Source: Roseovarius tolerans
GTDB lineage: Bacteria; Pseudomonadota; Alphaproteobacteria; Rhodobacterales; Rhodobacteraceae
Assembly (NCBI RefSeq): GCF_900109855.1
Contig: NZ_FOBO01000015.1
Location: 36,733 to 100,732 of the forward strand
Length of the DNA stretch: 64,000 nucleotides
Reading direction: 5' to 3'
Numbering within the stretch: position 1 is the first letter of the stretch; each line of letters starts with the position of its first letter. Made by a program: the position numbers and the translations under genes. Positions 9,015 to 17,943 of this stretch are shown piece by piece. Below the pieces are notes generated by a model. The model had not been told where the DNA came from, did no database searches, and saw only the letters and a program-made list of their open reading frames with translations.

Positions 9015-9575
9015 TCAGAACGCGATCACCTCGGTTTCCGTCACCAACATGTCGAGCGGCTGATCGGTCGGCTCCAGCGGCAGCGTCTCGGCCTCCTGCG
9101 CGGCATAGGCGAACCCGATGGCCAGTGTCGGGCGGCGGTTGCGTAAAAGCTCCAGCGTGCGGTCATAGAAGCCACCGCCATAGCCGAGCCGCCCGCCCGC
9201 GCGGTCGAACGCCACCAGCGGCACGATCAGGATTTCCGGTTCGATGAAGCGGTCCACCTCGGGCACCATAGCGCCAAACGGCCCCTCGCGCAGCGCGCAG
9301 CCCGGCTCCCACAGCGAAAAGTCGAGCGGCAGGCCCGCGCCTGCGATCACCGGCACGGCAACAGGGCCATGTGCGGCGGCCTCGGCCATTGCGGGCAGGG
9401 GGTCGATCTCGGAGCGGATTGGCATGTAGGCCGCGAGGGGCACGCCGCGATAGCCCGCCAGAACGCCCGAGAGCAGGCCCGCGCCTGCCCCGGGATCGGC
9501 CCGGTGCGCCGCCGCCCGCCGGGCAAAGGCGGCCTTGCGCGCCGCCGCCTTGATCTCTGCCAAATCGGTCATCAT
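9015..9575 (-). CDS. 5-formyltetrahydrofolate cyclo-ligase
   Basis: A 186-residue enzyme converting 5-formyl-THF to 5,10-methenyl-THF with ATP. The family motif GYGGGFYDR is present near residue 134, and the N-terminal basic helix is typical. It starts 4 bp after the mgtE stop, so it is probably translated from the same message. In many bacteria the 6S RNA gene lies next to this gene; no room for it exists here, as mgtE abuts directly. Confidence 0.93.
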   Translation of the reverse strand: MMTDLAEIKAAARKAAFARRAAAHRADPGAGAGLLSGVLAGYRGVPLAAYMPIRSEIDPLPAMAEAAAHGPVAVPVIAGAGLPLDFSLWEPGCALREGPFGAMVPEVDRFIEPEILIVPLVAFDRAGGRLGYGGGFYDRTLELLRNRRPTLAIGFAYAAQEAETLPLEPTDQPLDMLVTETEVIAF

Positions 9576-9579
9576 TCAC

Positions 9580-10965
9580 TCACAACAAAAACGCCGCCGC
9601 CAGCCCTAGAAAGGCGCAGAATCCGACCACATCCGTCACCGTGGTCACGAACGTGCCCGAGCCCAGCGCCGGGTCCACCCCCATGCGATCCATGACCACG
9701 GGAATGCCCGCCCCGGCAAACCCCGCAACGACCAGATTGATCACCATTGCGGCGGCGATCACGTATCCAAGGTCCGGCCCGCCAAACCAAATCACCCCGA
9801 CGATGCCCATCGTGACGGCAAAGATCACGCCATTGATCAGCCCCACCAGCACCTCGCGTGTCAGCACCCGCCAGACGTTCGAGCCGGTCAAATCCTTGGT
9901 CGCGAGCGCCCGCACCGCCACGGTCAGCGACTGCGTCGCGGCATTGCCCCCCATCGAAGCGACGATCGGCATCAGCACCGCAAGTGCGACCAGCTGTGCA
10001 ATCGCCGCCTCGAACTGCGCGATCACCAGCGAGGCGAGAATCGCGGTCAGCAGATTGACCGCCAGCCACGGCACCCGCTGTTTCGACGTCGCGATCACGC
10101 TGTCGTTGAGCCCGCCCTCGCCGACACCGGCAAGGCGCATGATGTCTTCTTCATGCTCCTCGTCCAGAACGATCATCGCGTCGTCGATGGTGATGACGCC
10201 GACGAGCCGACCCTCTTCATCCACGACCGGCGCGGAAATCAGGTGATACTGGTTGAACGCATAGGCCACGTCGCCCTCGTATTGGGTGACGGGGATGACG
10301 TGAAACGTCTCTTCCACCATGTCCCTGAGCGGCACGTCGCGCCGCGCCGCCATGATCCGGCCCAGCGTCACATTGCCCACCGGATGCAGGCGCGGATCGA
10401 CCAGGATGATGTGATAGAACTGCTCCGGCAGGTCCTCGGCATTGCGCATGAAGTCGATGACGTCGCCCACGCTCCAATGCTCGGGGGCCATCACCACCTC
10501 GCGCTGCATCAACCGGCCTGCGGAATATTCCGGGTAGGTCAGCGATTGCTGAACCGCCAGACGGTCGCTGTCTTCCAGATACTCAAGGATTGCGTCCTGC
10601 TGCTTATCCTCGAGATCCTCGACCAGATCGACCACGTCGTCGGAATCGAGTTCGCGCACCGCCTCGGCCAGAACTTCGGGCGTCAGCAGGCCGATCACCT
10701 CTTCGCGAATCGACTCGTCGAGTTCCGACAGGATGTCGCCGTCGAATTCCCCGCCATAGAGCTTGATCAGCCGTCGCCGGTCATAGGCGTTGCTCTGTTC
10801 CAGAAGGTCGGCGATGTCGGCGGGGTGCAGCGGCTCCATCTCGGCCCAGAGCATCTCGCGGTCATCGGTATCAACGGCATACATGATGCGCGATACGGCC
10901 TGCTTGTTCAGCGGATAGCCGTCCTCGTCACGCTCGTGCTCCGTCTCCTGTTCCTGCTCTGCCAT
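9580..10965 (-). CDS. mgtE: Magnesium transporter MgtE
   Basis: A 461-residue Mg2+ channel/transporter. It has an acidic N-terminal MgtE domain with superhelical repeats (about residues 30-135: LHPADIADLLEQ and later repeats), two CBS domains (about 140-260) that sense cytosolic Mg2+, and five C-terminal transmembrane helices (about 285-461) with the pore signature MPIVASMGGNAATQSL. Length is normal. It heads a compact leftward group with the cyclo-ligase and osmC. The start at 10965 has GGGAG upstream. Confidence 0.95.
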   Translation of the reverse strand: MAEQEQETEHERDEDGYPLNKQAVSRIMYAVDTDDREMLWAEMEPLHPADIADLLEQSNAYDRRRLIKLYGGEFDGDILSELDESIREEVIGLLTPEVLAEAVRELDSDDVVDLVEDLEDKQQDAILEYLEDSDRLAVQQSLTYPEYSAGRLMQREVVMAPEHWSVGDVIDFMRNAEDLPEQFYHIILVDPRLHPVGNVTLGRIMAARRDVPLRDMVEETFHVIPVTQYEGDVAYAFNQYHLISAPVVDEEGRLVGVITIDDAMIVLDEEHEEDIMRLAGVGEGGLNDSVIATSKQRVPWLAVNLLTAILASLVIAQFEAAIAQLVALAVLMPIVASMGGNAATQSLTVAVRALATKDLTGSNVWRVLTREVLVGLINGVIFAVTMGIVGVIWFGGPDLGYVIAAAMVINLVVAGFAGAGIPVVMDRMGVDPALGSGTFVTTVTDVVGFCAFLGLAAAFLL

Positions 10966-11111
10966 CTCGCCCTCCCGTCACGCCACCTTGGCGCAGGAGT
11001 ACTCAAGCGCCGCGCGAAAAACAATGACATTGGGATGATTTACCCCGCCTTCTGCCGCGCGTATCGTAGCGCTGCACAGCCCGTCGCCAGACAGGCCCTC
11101 AGAGGTGCCCG

Positions 11112-12395
11112 ATGACCGACCAGACCCTAATTACCGGCCAGATCCTGGCCTTTGACCGGACGCCGTTTGATGGTGATCCGGCGCAATCCGCCCGCCTGCA
11201 CGAGGCGTTGGTGATCGAGGGTGGTCATATCGCCGCCCTCGGCCCCGCATCAGAGTTGCGCGCCGCCTATCCGCAGGCCCGGCATCGCGACATGGGCGCG
11301 CATCTGATCACTGCGGGCTTTGTCGACGCGCATGTCCACTATCCGCAGACCGCGATGATCGCCAGTTGGGGCAAGCGGCTGATCGACTGGCTCAATACCT
11401 ATACCTTTCCAGAGGAAATGCGTTTTGCAGATCCCGCCTATGCCGCAGAGATCGCAGGGCGCTATCTCGACCTGGCGCTGGCGCATGGCACCACCACCAC
11501 CGCCAGCTATTGCACCATCCACCCCGCCAGCGTGACCGCGTTTTTCGAGGCGGCGCAGGCGCGTGGGCTGCGCGCCGTGGCGGGCAAGACCTGCATGGAT
11601 CGCAATGCCCCCGACGGCCTGCGCGACACGGCGCAATCGGCCTATGACGACTCGCGCGCTCTGCTGGACCGCTGGCACGGTGTGGATCGGCTGTCCTACG
11701 CCATCACGCCGCGCTTTTCGCCCACCTCCTCGCCCGAGCAACTGGGTGCGTTGGGCCATCTCTGGGCGGAATACCCCGATTGCCTGATGCAGACCCATCT
11801 GAGCGAGCAGACCGACGAGATCGAGTGGGTTCAGGCGCTTTGCCCTGAGGCGCGCGATTATCTCGACACCTACGAGGCGCACGGGCTGTTGGGCACGCGC
11901 GGGCTCTACGGCCATGCGATTCACCTCGCGCCGCGCGAGCGGGACCGGCTGCGCGAGGTGGGTGCGGCGCTGATCCACTGCCCCACCTCCAACACCTTCA
12001 TCGGCTCGGGCCTCTTTGACATGGCCGCCCGTGTGGCCGAGGGGCAGCGCCTCGGGCTGGCCACAGATACCGGCGGCGGTTCGTCCTTTTCGATGCTGCG
12101 CACCATGGCGGCAGCCTATGAAATCGGGCAACTGACCGGCACGGCGCTGCATCCCGCGCAGCTTCTCTGGCTTGGCACCGCCGGGTCGGCGCAGGCGCTG
12201 CATATGGGCGATCTCATCGGCACGATCGCCCCGGGGATGGAGGCGGATCTGGTGGCGCTCGATCTCGCCTCAACCCCGGCCATCGCCCAACGCGCGGGGC
12301 GTGCGGAGGATATATGGGAGGCGCTCTTTCCGACGATCATGATGGGCGATGATCGCGCGGTCGCGCAGGTCTGGGTCGCGGGGCGCGCGGTCTGA
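11112..12395 (+). CDS. guaD: Guanine deaminase
   Basis: A 427-residue amidohydrolase that converts guanine to xanthine. The Zn-binding motif is FVDAHVHYPQ (about residues 76-85), with later ligands in QTHLSEQ and the His of YGHAIHL; the catalytic Asp is in ATDTGGGSSFS. SYCTIHPASV and the PTSNTFIGSGLF segment are typical of GuaD rather than of atrazine-type hydrolases. It is convergent with an 8-oxoguanine deaminase gene, which suggests a purine-salvage patch. Confidence 0.93.
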   Translation: MTDQTLITGQILAFDRTPFDGDPAQSARLHEALVIEGGHIAALGPASELRAAYPQARHRDMGAHLITAGFVDAHVHYPQTAMIASWGKRLIDWLNTYTFPEEMRFADPAYAAEIAGRYLDLALAHGTTTTASYCTIHPASVTAFFEAAQARGLRAVAGKTCMDRNAPDGLRDTAQSAYDDSRALLDRWHGVDRLSYAITPRFSPTSSPEQLGALGHLWAEYPDCLMQTHLSEQTDEIEWVQALCPEARDYLDTYEAHGLLGTRGLYGHAIHLAPRERDRLREVGAALIHCPTSNTFIGSGLFDMAARVAEGQRLGLATDTGGGSSFSMLRTMAAAYEIGQLTGTALHPAQLLWLGTAGSAQALHMGDLIGTIAPGMEADLVALDLASTPAIAQRAGRAEDIWEALFPTIMMGDDRAVAQVWVAGRAV

Positions 12396-12463
12396 TCCTG
12401 CGACAGGCAGACAATCGGGACCGCCGCCCTATCTCTTGCTGCGGACAGTGACAGGAGCCCGCA

Positions 12464-12706
12464 ATGACCGACAGCACCCCCGCCCGCCATCTCGCCGACG
12501 CGGTTCAGGCCATCGACGCCCAGTTCGGCGAGGGCTACGCGCGCGACCATCCCGATCTGGTCGCCAGCCTTATCCAGAGCGCCACCATCGAGGCCGCGGT
12601 TGCCACCGGTTATGGTGCGCATCAGGAGGCGCTGGCCGCCGCGCACCGGATCAGCGCCGAGATGGGCGAGACGATCCTGAAACTCAAGCCGCGCATCTTC
12701 GGCTGA
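12464..12706 (+). CDS. Small conserved-looking hypothetical protein (80 aa)
   Basis: An 80-residue soluble, mostly alpha-helical protein (ARHLADAVQAIDAQFGEGYA followed by further helices) with no transmembrane segment or signal peptide. AGGAG precedes the ATG at suitable spacing. It follows guaD by 68 bp on the same strand and ends 2 bp before the convergent deaminase stop. I do not recognise a family. Codon use is like that of its neighbours, so it is probably a real gene. Confidence 0.65.
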   Translation: MTDSTPARHLADAVQAIDAQFGEGYARDHPDLVASLIQSATIEAAVATGYGAHQEALAAAHRISAEMGETILKLKPRIFG

Positions 12707-12708
12707 GG

Positions 12709-14049
12709 CTACAGCCGTTCCGCCAAGCACCGCGCCAGACGGGTCTGCTGCGCGATCACCTGCGGCAGATCGAGCGTGATGAGATGCCCGTCCCGCACCA
12801 GCTGACGGCCCTCGACGAAGAGGTCGCGCACCTTTTGCGGCCCCGCCAGCACCAGCGCGGCGGGGTCCCAACTGCCTGCACTCTCGATGCCACTGACATC
12901 CCATATCGCGATATCCGCGCGTTTTCCCGGCGCGATCCGGCCGCAATCCTCGCGCCCCAGAACCTCGGCACCGCCGCGCGTCGCGATCTCCAGCGCCTCG
13001 CGCGCGCTCATCGCGTCGGCCCCGCGCGACACCCGCTGCAACAGCATCGCCTGCCGCGCCTCGCCGATCAGGTTGCCCGAATCGTTGCTGGCCGAGCCAT
13101 CGACGCCCAACCCGACCCGAACACCGCGATCCCGCATCTCACGTACCGGTGCGATCCCCGATCCCAACCGACAGTTGGAGCACGGACAATGGGCAATGCC
13201 GGTTCTTGTTTTTGCAAATAATTCAATCTCCTGGCCATCGAGCTTGACGCAATGCGCATGCCAGACATCCGGGCCGGTCCAGCCCAGATCCTCGGCATAC
13301 TGCCCCGGGCGGCAGCCGAACTTTTCCAGCGAATAGGCCACGTCTTCGGCATTTTCGGCCAGGTGGGTGTGCATCATAACCCCTTGATTGCGGGCGAGAT
13401 TAGCAGATTCTCGCATCAGGTCACGGCTGACTGAGAAGGGCGAGCACGGGGCGACGCCCACCCGGCACATCGACCCATCTCTTGGGTCGTGAAAGCGATC
13501 TATCACGCGAATACAATCACTTATGATGTATTTCTCATCTTCCACCAGCGCGTCCGGCGGCAAGCCTCCGGCGCTTTCCCCGATGCTCATCGCGCCGCGG
13601 GTGGGGTGAAACCGCAGCCCCAGTTCAACCGCCGCCTCGATGGTATCGTCAAGCCGCGCGCCATTTGGAAAAAGGTAGAGGTGATCAGAGCTTAGCGAGC
13701 ATCCTGAAAGTGCAAGTTCCGCCAGTCCGACCATCGCCGAGACGCGCATTTCCTCGGGTCCGAACCGTGCCCAGATCGGGTAGAGCGTCTGGAGCCAACC
13801 GAACAACAGCGCATCCTGCCCGCCCGGCACGGCCCGGGTCAGTGTCTGGTATAAATGGTGATGGGTGTTCACCAGCCCCGGCGTGACCACGCAACCGGTG
13901 GCCCGGATCACCTCGCCCGAGGTTTCCAGCCCATACCCGACCTGCGCGATCACGCCATCGCGGATCAGGATATCCGCGCCCTGCAGCTCTTGGCGTGCGT
14001 CATCCATGGTCAACAGATGATCCGCATCCTGAATCAGGTATTCTTTCAT
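12709..14049 (-). CDS. 8-oxoguanine deaminase
   Basis: A 446-residue amidohydrolase. The metal motif is VNTHHHLYQTL (about residues 61-71), with later His ligands in MMHTHLAEN and WHAHCVKL, and Asp in GLGVDGSASND. The HHLYQTLTRA start and CPCSNCRLGSG segment are those of 8-oxoguanine deaminase, which converts 8-oxoguanine to uric acid, rather than of cytosine or guanine deaminases. It is probably monocistronic, with GGAGAGG upstream of the ATG at 14049. Confidence 0.88.
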   Translation of the reverse strand: MKEYLIQDADHLLTMDDARQELQGADILIRDGVIAQVGYGLETSGEVIRATGCVVTPGLVNTHHHLYQTLTRAVPGGQDALLFGWLQTLYPIWARFGPEEMRVSAMVGLAELALSGCSLSSDHLYLFPNGARLDDTIEAAVELGLRFHPTRGAMSIGESAGGLPPDALVEDEKYIISDCIRVIDRFHDPRDGSMCRVGVAPCSPFSVSRDLMRESANLARNQGVMMHTHLAENAEDVAYSLEKFGCRPGQYAEDLGWTGPDVWHAHCVKLDGQEIELFAKTRTGIAHCPCSNCRLGSGIAPVREMRDRGVRVGLGVDGSASNDSGNLIGEARQAMLLQRVSRGADAMSAREALEIATRGGAEVLGREDCGRIAPGKRADIAIWDVSGIESAGSWDPAALVLAGPQKVRDLFVEGRQLVRDGHLITLDLPQVIAQQTRLARCLAERL

Positions 14050-14133
14050 GAAAACCTCTCCTTACGCGTGCGTCCTCACCCCCTCTGGACGCGAATGCAC
14101 GGCGGAAAGGGGCCAGAACCGCGCAAGCAGTCG

Positions 14134-14925
14134 CTAGGCGATCCGTGACAGGACTTCAAGCGCCGCCGCGTGCTGTTCCTGCCCACCGGCCGCCACGGCG
14201 CGCCCGCCCGCATGCACGGGGCCACCCTGCCAGTCGGTCACGATCCCGCCCGCCGCCTCGATAACCGCGATCGGGGCTTGAATGTCATAGGCGGCCAGTC
14301 CCGCCTCGATCACGAGGTCGATCTGGCCAGCGGCGACGAGAGAATACGCATAACAGTCAAGTCCATAGCGGGTGAGCTTCACCTGGCGTGCCACCTCGGC
14401 AAAGGCGGCACCCTCGGCAGCGGCTCCAACCTCGGGAAAAGTCGTGAACAGGATCGACTCGGACAAGGGCCGATCCCCGATCACCCGCAAATCGCGCTGC
14501 CCCTGGGGCCCGCTCATCGCCGCATGCCCCAAGCCGCCCTCGAAGCGCTCACCGATATAGGGCTGATCAATGATACCATAAATGGGGCCGTTTTCATCCG
14601 CGACCGCAATCAGAACGCCCCATGTCGGCGACCCGGACAGAAAGGCCCGCGTCCCGTCAATCGGGTCGAGCACCCATGTCAGGCCGCTCGTGCCGTCCCG
14701 CGTGCCGTATTCCTCGCCCAGAATAGCATCCTCTGGCCGTAGTTGCGCCAACACGTCGCGCATCGCGCGCTCCGTCGCGCGGTCGCCTTCGGTCACGGGG
14801 TCGAACGCCCCGTCAGACAGCTTGTTATCCGCCGTCAGCCCGGCGCTGCGAAAAAACGGCAAAACCGCCTCACGTGCCGCATCTGCGACTGCGTGGGCGG
14901 TTTTCCTGAGCTCTTCGGTATTCAT
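14134..14925 (-). CDS. hisN: Inositol-monophosphatase family, probable histidinol-phosphatase HisN
   Basis: A 263-residue phosphatase of the IMPase fold. Metal-binding motifs GEEYG (near residue 70) and WVLDPIDGTRAFLSG (near 84-98), with the C-terminal AAYDIQAPIAVIEAAGG, place it with the HisN type of histidinol-phosphate phosphatase found in actinobacteria and alphaproteobacteria. The start is the ATG at 14925. No other his genes are adjacent, so the specific substrate is inferred from sequence alone. Confidence 0.82.
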   Translation of the reverse strand: MNTEELRKTAHAVADAAREAVLPFFRSAGLTADNKLSDGAFDPVTEGDRATERAMRDVLAQLRPEDAILGEEYGTRDGTSGLTWVLDPIDGTRAFLSGSPTWGVLIAVADENGPIYGIIDQPYIGERFEGGLGHAAMSGPQGQRDLRVIGDRPLSESILFTTFPEVGAAAEGAAFAEVARQVKLTRYGLDCYAYSLVAAGQIDLVIEAGLAAYDIQAPIAVIEAAGGIVTDWQGGPVHAGGRAVAAGGQEQHAAALEVLSRIA

Positions 14926-14977
14926 GCCCACCCTCGATCAAACCTGAGGGAGGGCTTAGCGCGCGGGGCGCGGTGGC

Positions 14978-15346
14978 TCAAGCCACCTCGCTCAGCACGC
15001 GTGCCAGGTCGAACAGACGCCGGCGTTGATTTTCCGGAATCGCATAGTAGGAGCGCACCAGATCCAAGGCTTCCTTGTCCCCGATGATATCCACCGGGAG
15101 ATTGCCCGGCTTTGTAACTTCTTCTTCTTTTCCAAGGCCTTCAAAGAAGAAGCTGATATCGACATCCAGCGCCTCGGCGATATCCCAAAGGCGCGACGCG
15201 CTGACGCGGTTGGCCCCTGTTTCATATTTCTGAATCTGCTGAAATTTGATTCCGACCGCTTCGGCCAATTGTTGTTGTGTCATCCCGACAAGCCATCGAC
15301 GATGACGAATGCGTTTTCCGACATGCACATCTACCGGGTGCGCCAT
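14978..15346 (-). CDS. XRE-family regulator, PraR/PhrR-like
   Basis: A 122-residue protein with an N-terminal helix-turn-helix (residues 11-66: GKRIRHRRWLVGMTQQQLAE, then IKFQQIQKYETGANRVSASR) and a short C-terminal helical tail with DLVRSYYAIPENQRRRLFDL. The FQQIQKYE core and overall shape match the PraR/PhrR family of rhizobia, known as a repressor linked to quorum sensing, biofilm and acid response. The role here is unknown. GAGAGGAA lies upstream of the ATG. A long upstream gap may hold its operator. Confidence 0.85.
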   Translation of the reverse strand: MAHPVDVHVGKRIRHRRWLVGMTQQQLAEAVGIKFQQIQKYETGANRVSASRLWDIAEALDVDISFFFEGLGKEEEVTKPGNLPVDIIGDKEALDLVRSYYAIPENQRRRLFDLARVLSEVA

Positions 15347-15659
15347 TCCATATTCCTCTCACTTAACTATCTTTGGGACTCCAAGGGTGGGCTTACCATC
15401 CTCAACCACACGCCACGCATCCCAGCAGCGCATTTCGCAAAGTAGCAACTTGGCCTTGAAACACAAGAATTATCGCTAGCCGATAACGTGCCATGTACTT
15501 AAGACACTCAATCTAAGCGGGCGACTACCCCTTTTGGATAGGCTCTGCAGGGCCCACCGATCGGTGACCACGCCGCATGGCGGACGCCAGGGGCGAATCG
15601 AATTGCAGTTCGCTGCCTGCCCGCGCTAGCATTTGCGCGACACCAACGGCAGGATTTCC
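15347..15659. other. 313-bp intergenic region, divergent promoters
   Basis: Lies between the PraR-like regulator (leftward) and the quinone oxidoreductase (rightward). It has lower GC near 15350-15540. The only structure I see is an inverted repeat TTATCG-N5-CGATAA at 15470-15486. No open frame with a convincing start, tRNA or terminator was found. Confidence 0.5.
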
Positions 15660-16628
15660 ATGCGCGCCTACCATATCCCCGCCCCGGACATCGCCCCGTC
15701 CATTCACGACATCGACGCGCCCGCGCCGGGGGTCGGCGAATTGTCCCTGTCGATTGCCGCCTGCGGGCTCAACTTTGCCGATCTGCTGATGATCAAGGGC
15801 GAGTATCAGGACACGCCCGCGCCGCCCTTTACCCTTGGCATGGAGGTGGCAGGCGTGGTCGAGGCACTTGGCCCCGGTACATCAGCCCCCCCCGTCGGTG
15901 CGCGGGTTGCGGTTTTCGGGGGACAGGGCGGATTGGCCGAACACGGCTGTTTTCCAGCCGACAGGGCCGTCATTTTACCCGATTCCATGGGGTTCACCGA
16001 GGCCGCGGCCTTCCAGATCGCCTATGGCACGAGCCATGTTGCGCTTGATCACACGGCACGGCTGAAGCCCGGCGAAACGCTGCTCGTTCTTGGCGCGGCG
16101 GGGGGCGTCGGCCTGACGGCGGTCGAGATCGGCAAGCTGATGGGGGCACGGGTGATCGCCTGTGCGCGCGGGGCCGACAAGCTGGAGGTGGCGCGAAAGG
16201 CGGGGGCGGATCACCTCATCGACGCCAGCACCGAGGATATCCGTGCCGTCTGCAAGGCATTGGGCGGTGTCGATGTGGTCTATGATCCGGTGGGCGGCGA
16301 TCAGTTCAGGGCGGCGATGCGCGCCTGCAATCCCGAGGGCCGGATTCTAAGCATCGGATTTGCCAGCGGCGAGGTGCCGCAAATTCCGGCCAATCATCTG
16401 CTGGTCAAGAACCTGAGCGTCATGGGCCTTTATTGGGGGGGATATCTGAAATTCCGTCCCGAGGTGGTGACCGACAGCCTGCGCACACTCTTGCGGTGGT
16501 ATGAGGAGGGGCGACTCAAGCCCCATGTCAGCCACGTGCTGCCGCTTGAACGCGCGGACGAGGCGCTTGAATTGCTGCGCAGCCGCCGCTCGACCGGCAA
16601 GGTCGTCGTCACGCCATCCGCAGGTTGA
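15660..16628 (+). CDS. NADPH:quinone oxidoreductase family (zeta-crystallin-like MDR)
   Basis: A 322-residue medium-chain dehydrogenase/reductase of the quinone oxidoreductase branch. It has an N-terminal GroES-like domain and the NADPH-binding LVLGAAGGVGLTAVEIGKLMG (about residues 143-163). The structural and catalytic zinc cysteines of alcohol dehydrogenases are lacking. The ATG at 15660 matches the family start MRAYHI. The 3' end overlaps the convergent LysR gene by 20 bp. The physiological substrate is unknown. Confidence 0.88.
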   Translation: MRAYHIPAPDIAPSIHDIDAPAPGVGELSLSIAACGLNFADLLMIKGEYQDTPAPPFTLGMEVAGVVEALGPGTSAPPVGARVAVFGGQGGLAEHGCFPADRAVILPDSMGFTEAAAFQIAYGTSHVALDHTARLKPGETLLVLGAAGGVGLTAVEIGKLMGARVIACARGADKLEVARKAGADHLIDASTEDIRAVCKALGGVDVVYDPVGGDQFRAAMRACNPEGRILSIGFASGEVPQIPANHLLVKNLSVMGLYWGGYLKFRPEVVTDSLRTLLRWYEEGRLKPHVSHVLPLERADEALELLRSRRSTGKVVVTPSAG

Positions 16629-17484
16629 CCGGCGCGGGCTGCGCGAAAAACCCCTGCCGCAACATGTCCGACAGCGGATCAAGCAAGGCGTCGCCTCCGG
16701 GGCGGGCGTAGAGATTGATTTTCTGCACGCCAAGATCGGGCAACGCGGTGCCTGGCTCGATCGCCTCCTGATGCGGGGGGATGCTGTCCTCGAGTAGCGC
16801 GCCCACGGCGAGATCGGCACTGACGAGGGCCTCGACCGCGCGATCATCCTCGGAGAGCACGGCCATTTCCCAGTCGATGCCTGCCTGCTCCAGCTTGCGC
16901 AGGACGATGGGCCGAAAGATGCAATTGGTGCAGAACGCGAGCCGCAACGGGCGGCGTTTCCACGATGTGCCGCCCGGCGCGCCGGTCCAGCGCAACGCCA
17001 TTTCGGTCAGCGTCTCGCCGCCATCGTCGACGCCCTCTTCGGTGGTCAGGATCAGATCCACCTCGCCACGTGCAAACTCCTCGCGCAGCTTGACCGTACT
17101 CGACGAGCGCAGATGCACATTGACGCGCGGATAGGCGGCGTTGAACTGCTTGAGCACGCGCGGCACCACCGGGTAGACGATGTCATGCGGCACGCCGAGG
17201 CGCAGCTCGCCCTCGTAGAGATCTTCTGTCAGCCGCCCGACCGCCTCGTCATTCAGCGCGAGGATGCGGCGCGCATAGCGCACCAGCTGTTCGCCCGACG
17301 CGGTGAGCGACACCCGCCGGTTGCCGCGATCGAAGAGCGCCAGACCCAGCATCTCCTCCAGCCGCTTGATCTGCATCGACACGGCAGATTGCGTGAGGTT
17401 AAGCATCGCCGCCGCCCGCGTCACGCCGCCATGATCGGTCACGGCGACAAGCGCCCGCAACGTGGTGATATCCAGATTTCTCAT
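16609..17484 (-). CDS. LysR-family transcriptional regulator
   Basis: A 291-residue LysR regulator with an N-terminal winged helix (residues 5-62: ITTLRALVAVTDHGGVTRAA, NLTQSAVSMQIKRLEEMLG) and a substrate-binding domain whose LRLGVPHDIVYPVVPRVLKQ stretch is typical. It is divergent from a DUF1127 gene at 17608, the usual position for a target gene. The effector is unknown. Confidence 0.9.
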   Translation of the reverse strand: MRNLDITTLRALVAVTDHGGVTRAAAMLNLTQSAVSMQIKRLEEMLGLALFDRGNRRVSLTASGEQLVRYARRILALNDEAVGRLTEDLYEGELRLGVPHDIVYPVVPRVLKQFNAAYPRVNVHLRSSSTVKLREEFARGEVDLILTTEEGVDDGGETLTEMALRWTGAPGGTSWKRRPLRLAFCTNCIFRPIVLRKLEQAGIDWEMAVLSEDDRAVEALVSADLAVGALLEDSIPPHQEAIEPGTALPDLGVQKINLYARPGGDALLDPLSDMLRQGFFAQPAPVNLRMA

Positions 17485-17607
17485 TCATCAACCCTCGTGA
17501 TGCAATTCCTGACAAACATTCATTTCCAAAATTGAAGCAGTTGAGGCAAAAGATCAACATGAAAAATGAATAGCCATGAAATCATCACCAAAAGGAAAGG
17601 AAACGCC

Positions 17608-17802
17608 ATGACGTTCCACATCGACGCCCCCGCCCTGCACCGCACCTGCCGACCGCAGCGTATCACGCTTGGCCTGATGCTCGATGTCTTCCGTCAGCGG
17701 CGCGCCCTGTTGCACCTGGACGACACCGCGCTTGCCGATCTGGGGATCACCCGGCGCGAGGCGCTGCGCGAGGCGACGCGGCCGTTCTGGGACCTTCCCT
17801 GA
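17608..17802 (+). CDS. DUF1127 (YjiS-like) small protein
   Basis: A 64-residue basic protein whose C-terminal half (HLDDTALADLGITRREALRE) is a clear DUF1127 domain. An AAAGGAAAGGAAA purine tract precedes the ATG at 17608. Small arginine-rich DUF1127 proteins in alphaproteobacteria bind RNA and affect phosphate, carbon and stress responses (for example CcaF1 in Rhodobacter). It is divergent from a LysR gene. A hairpin follows the stop. Confidence 0.88.
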   Translation: MTFHIDAPALHRTCRPQRITLGLMLDVFRQRRALLHLDDTALADLGITRREALREATRPFWDLP

Positions 17803-17811
17803 CCCTGAAAT

Positions 17812-17836
17812 GCCCGGCATCTGAACCGTGCCGGGC
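17812..17836 (+). terminator. Hairpin after the DUF1127 gene
   Basis: Arms GCCCGGCA (17812-17819) and TGCCGGGC (17829-17836), perfect over 8 bp, 9 nt after the stop. There is no T-tract, so it may act as a 3'-end stabiliser or weak terminator. Confidence 0.5.
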
Positions 17837-17943
17837 GAAACATGTCAAAAACTGTCGGAAAAACTTGAAAACGGGTGCCTGCTCTCCGATATTAATAGCA
17901 AAGCCTCAATACCGGGGCCGCCATTCACATATCGGAGGTATAT

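Noticed and set aside
9576..9579. A 6S RNA gene next to the 5-formyl-THF cyclo-ligase
   Set aside because: mgtE abuts the gene with 4 bp, so there is no room and no candidate structure.
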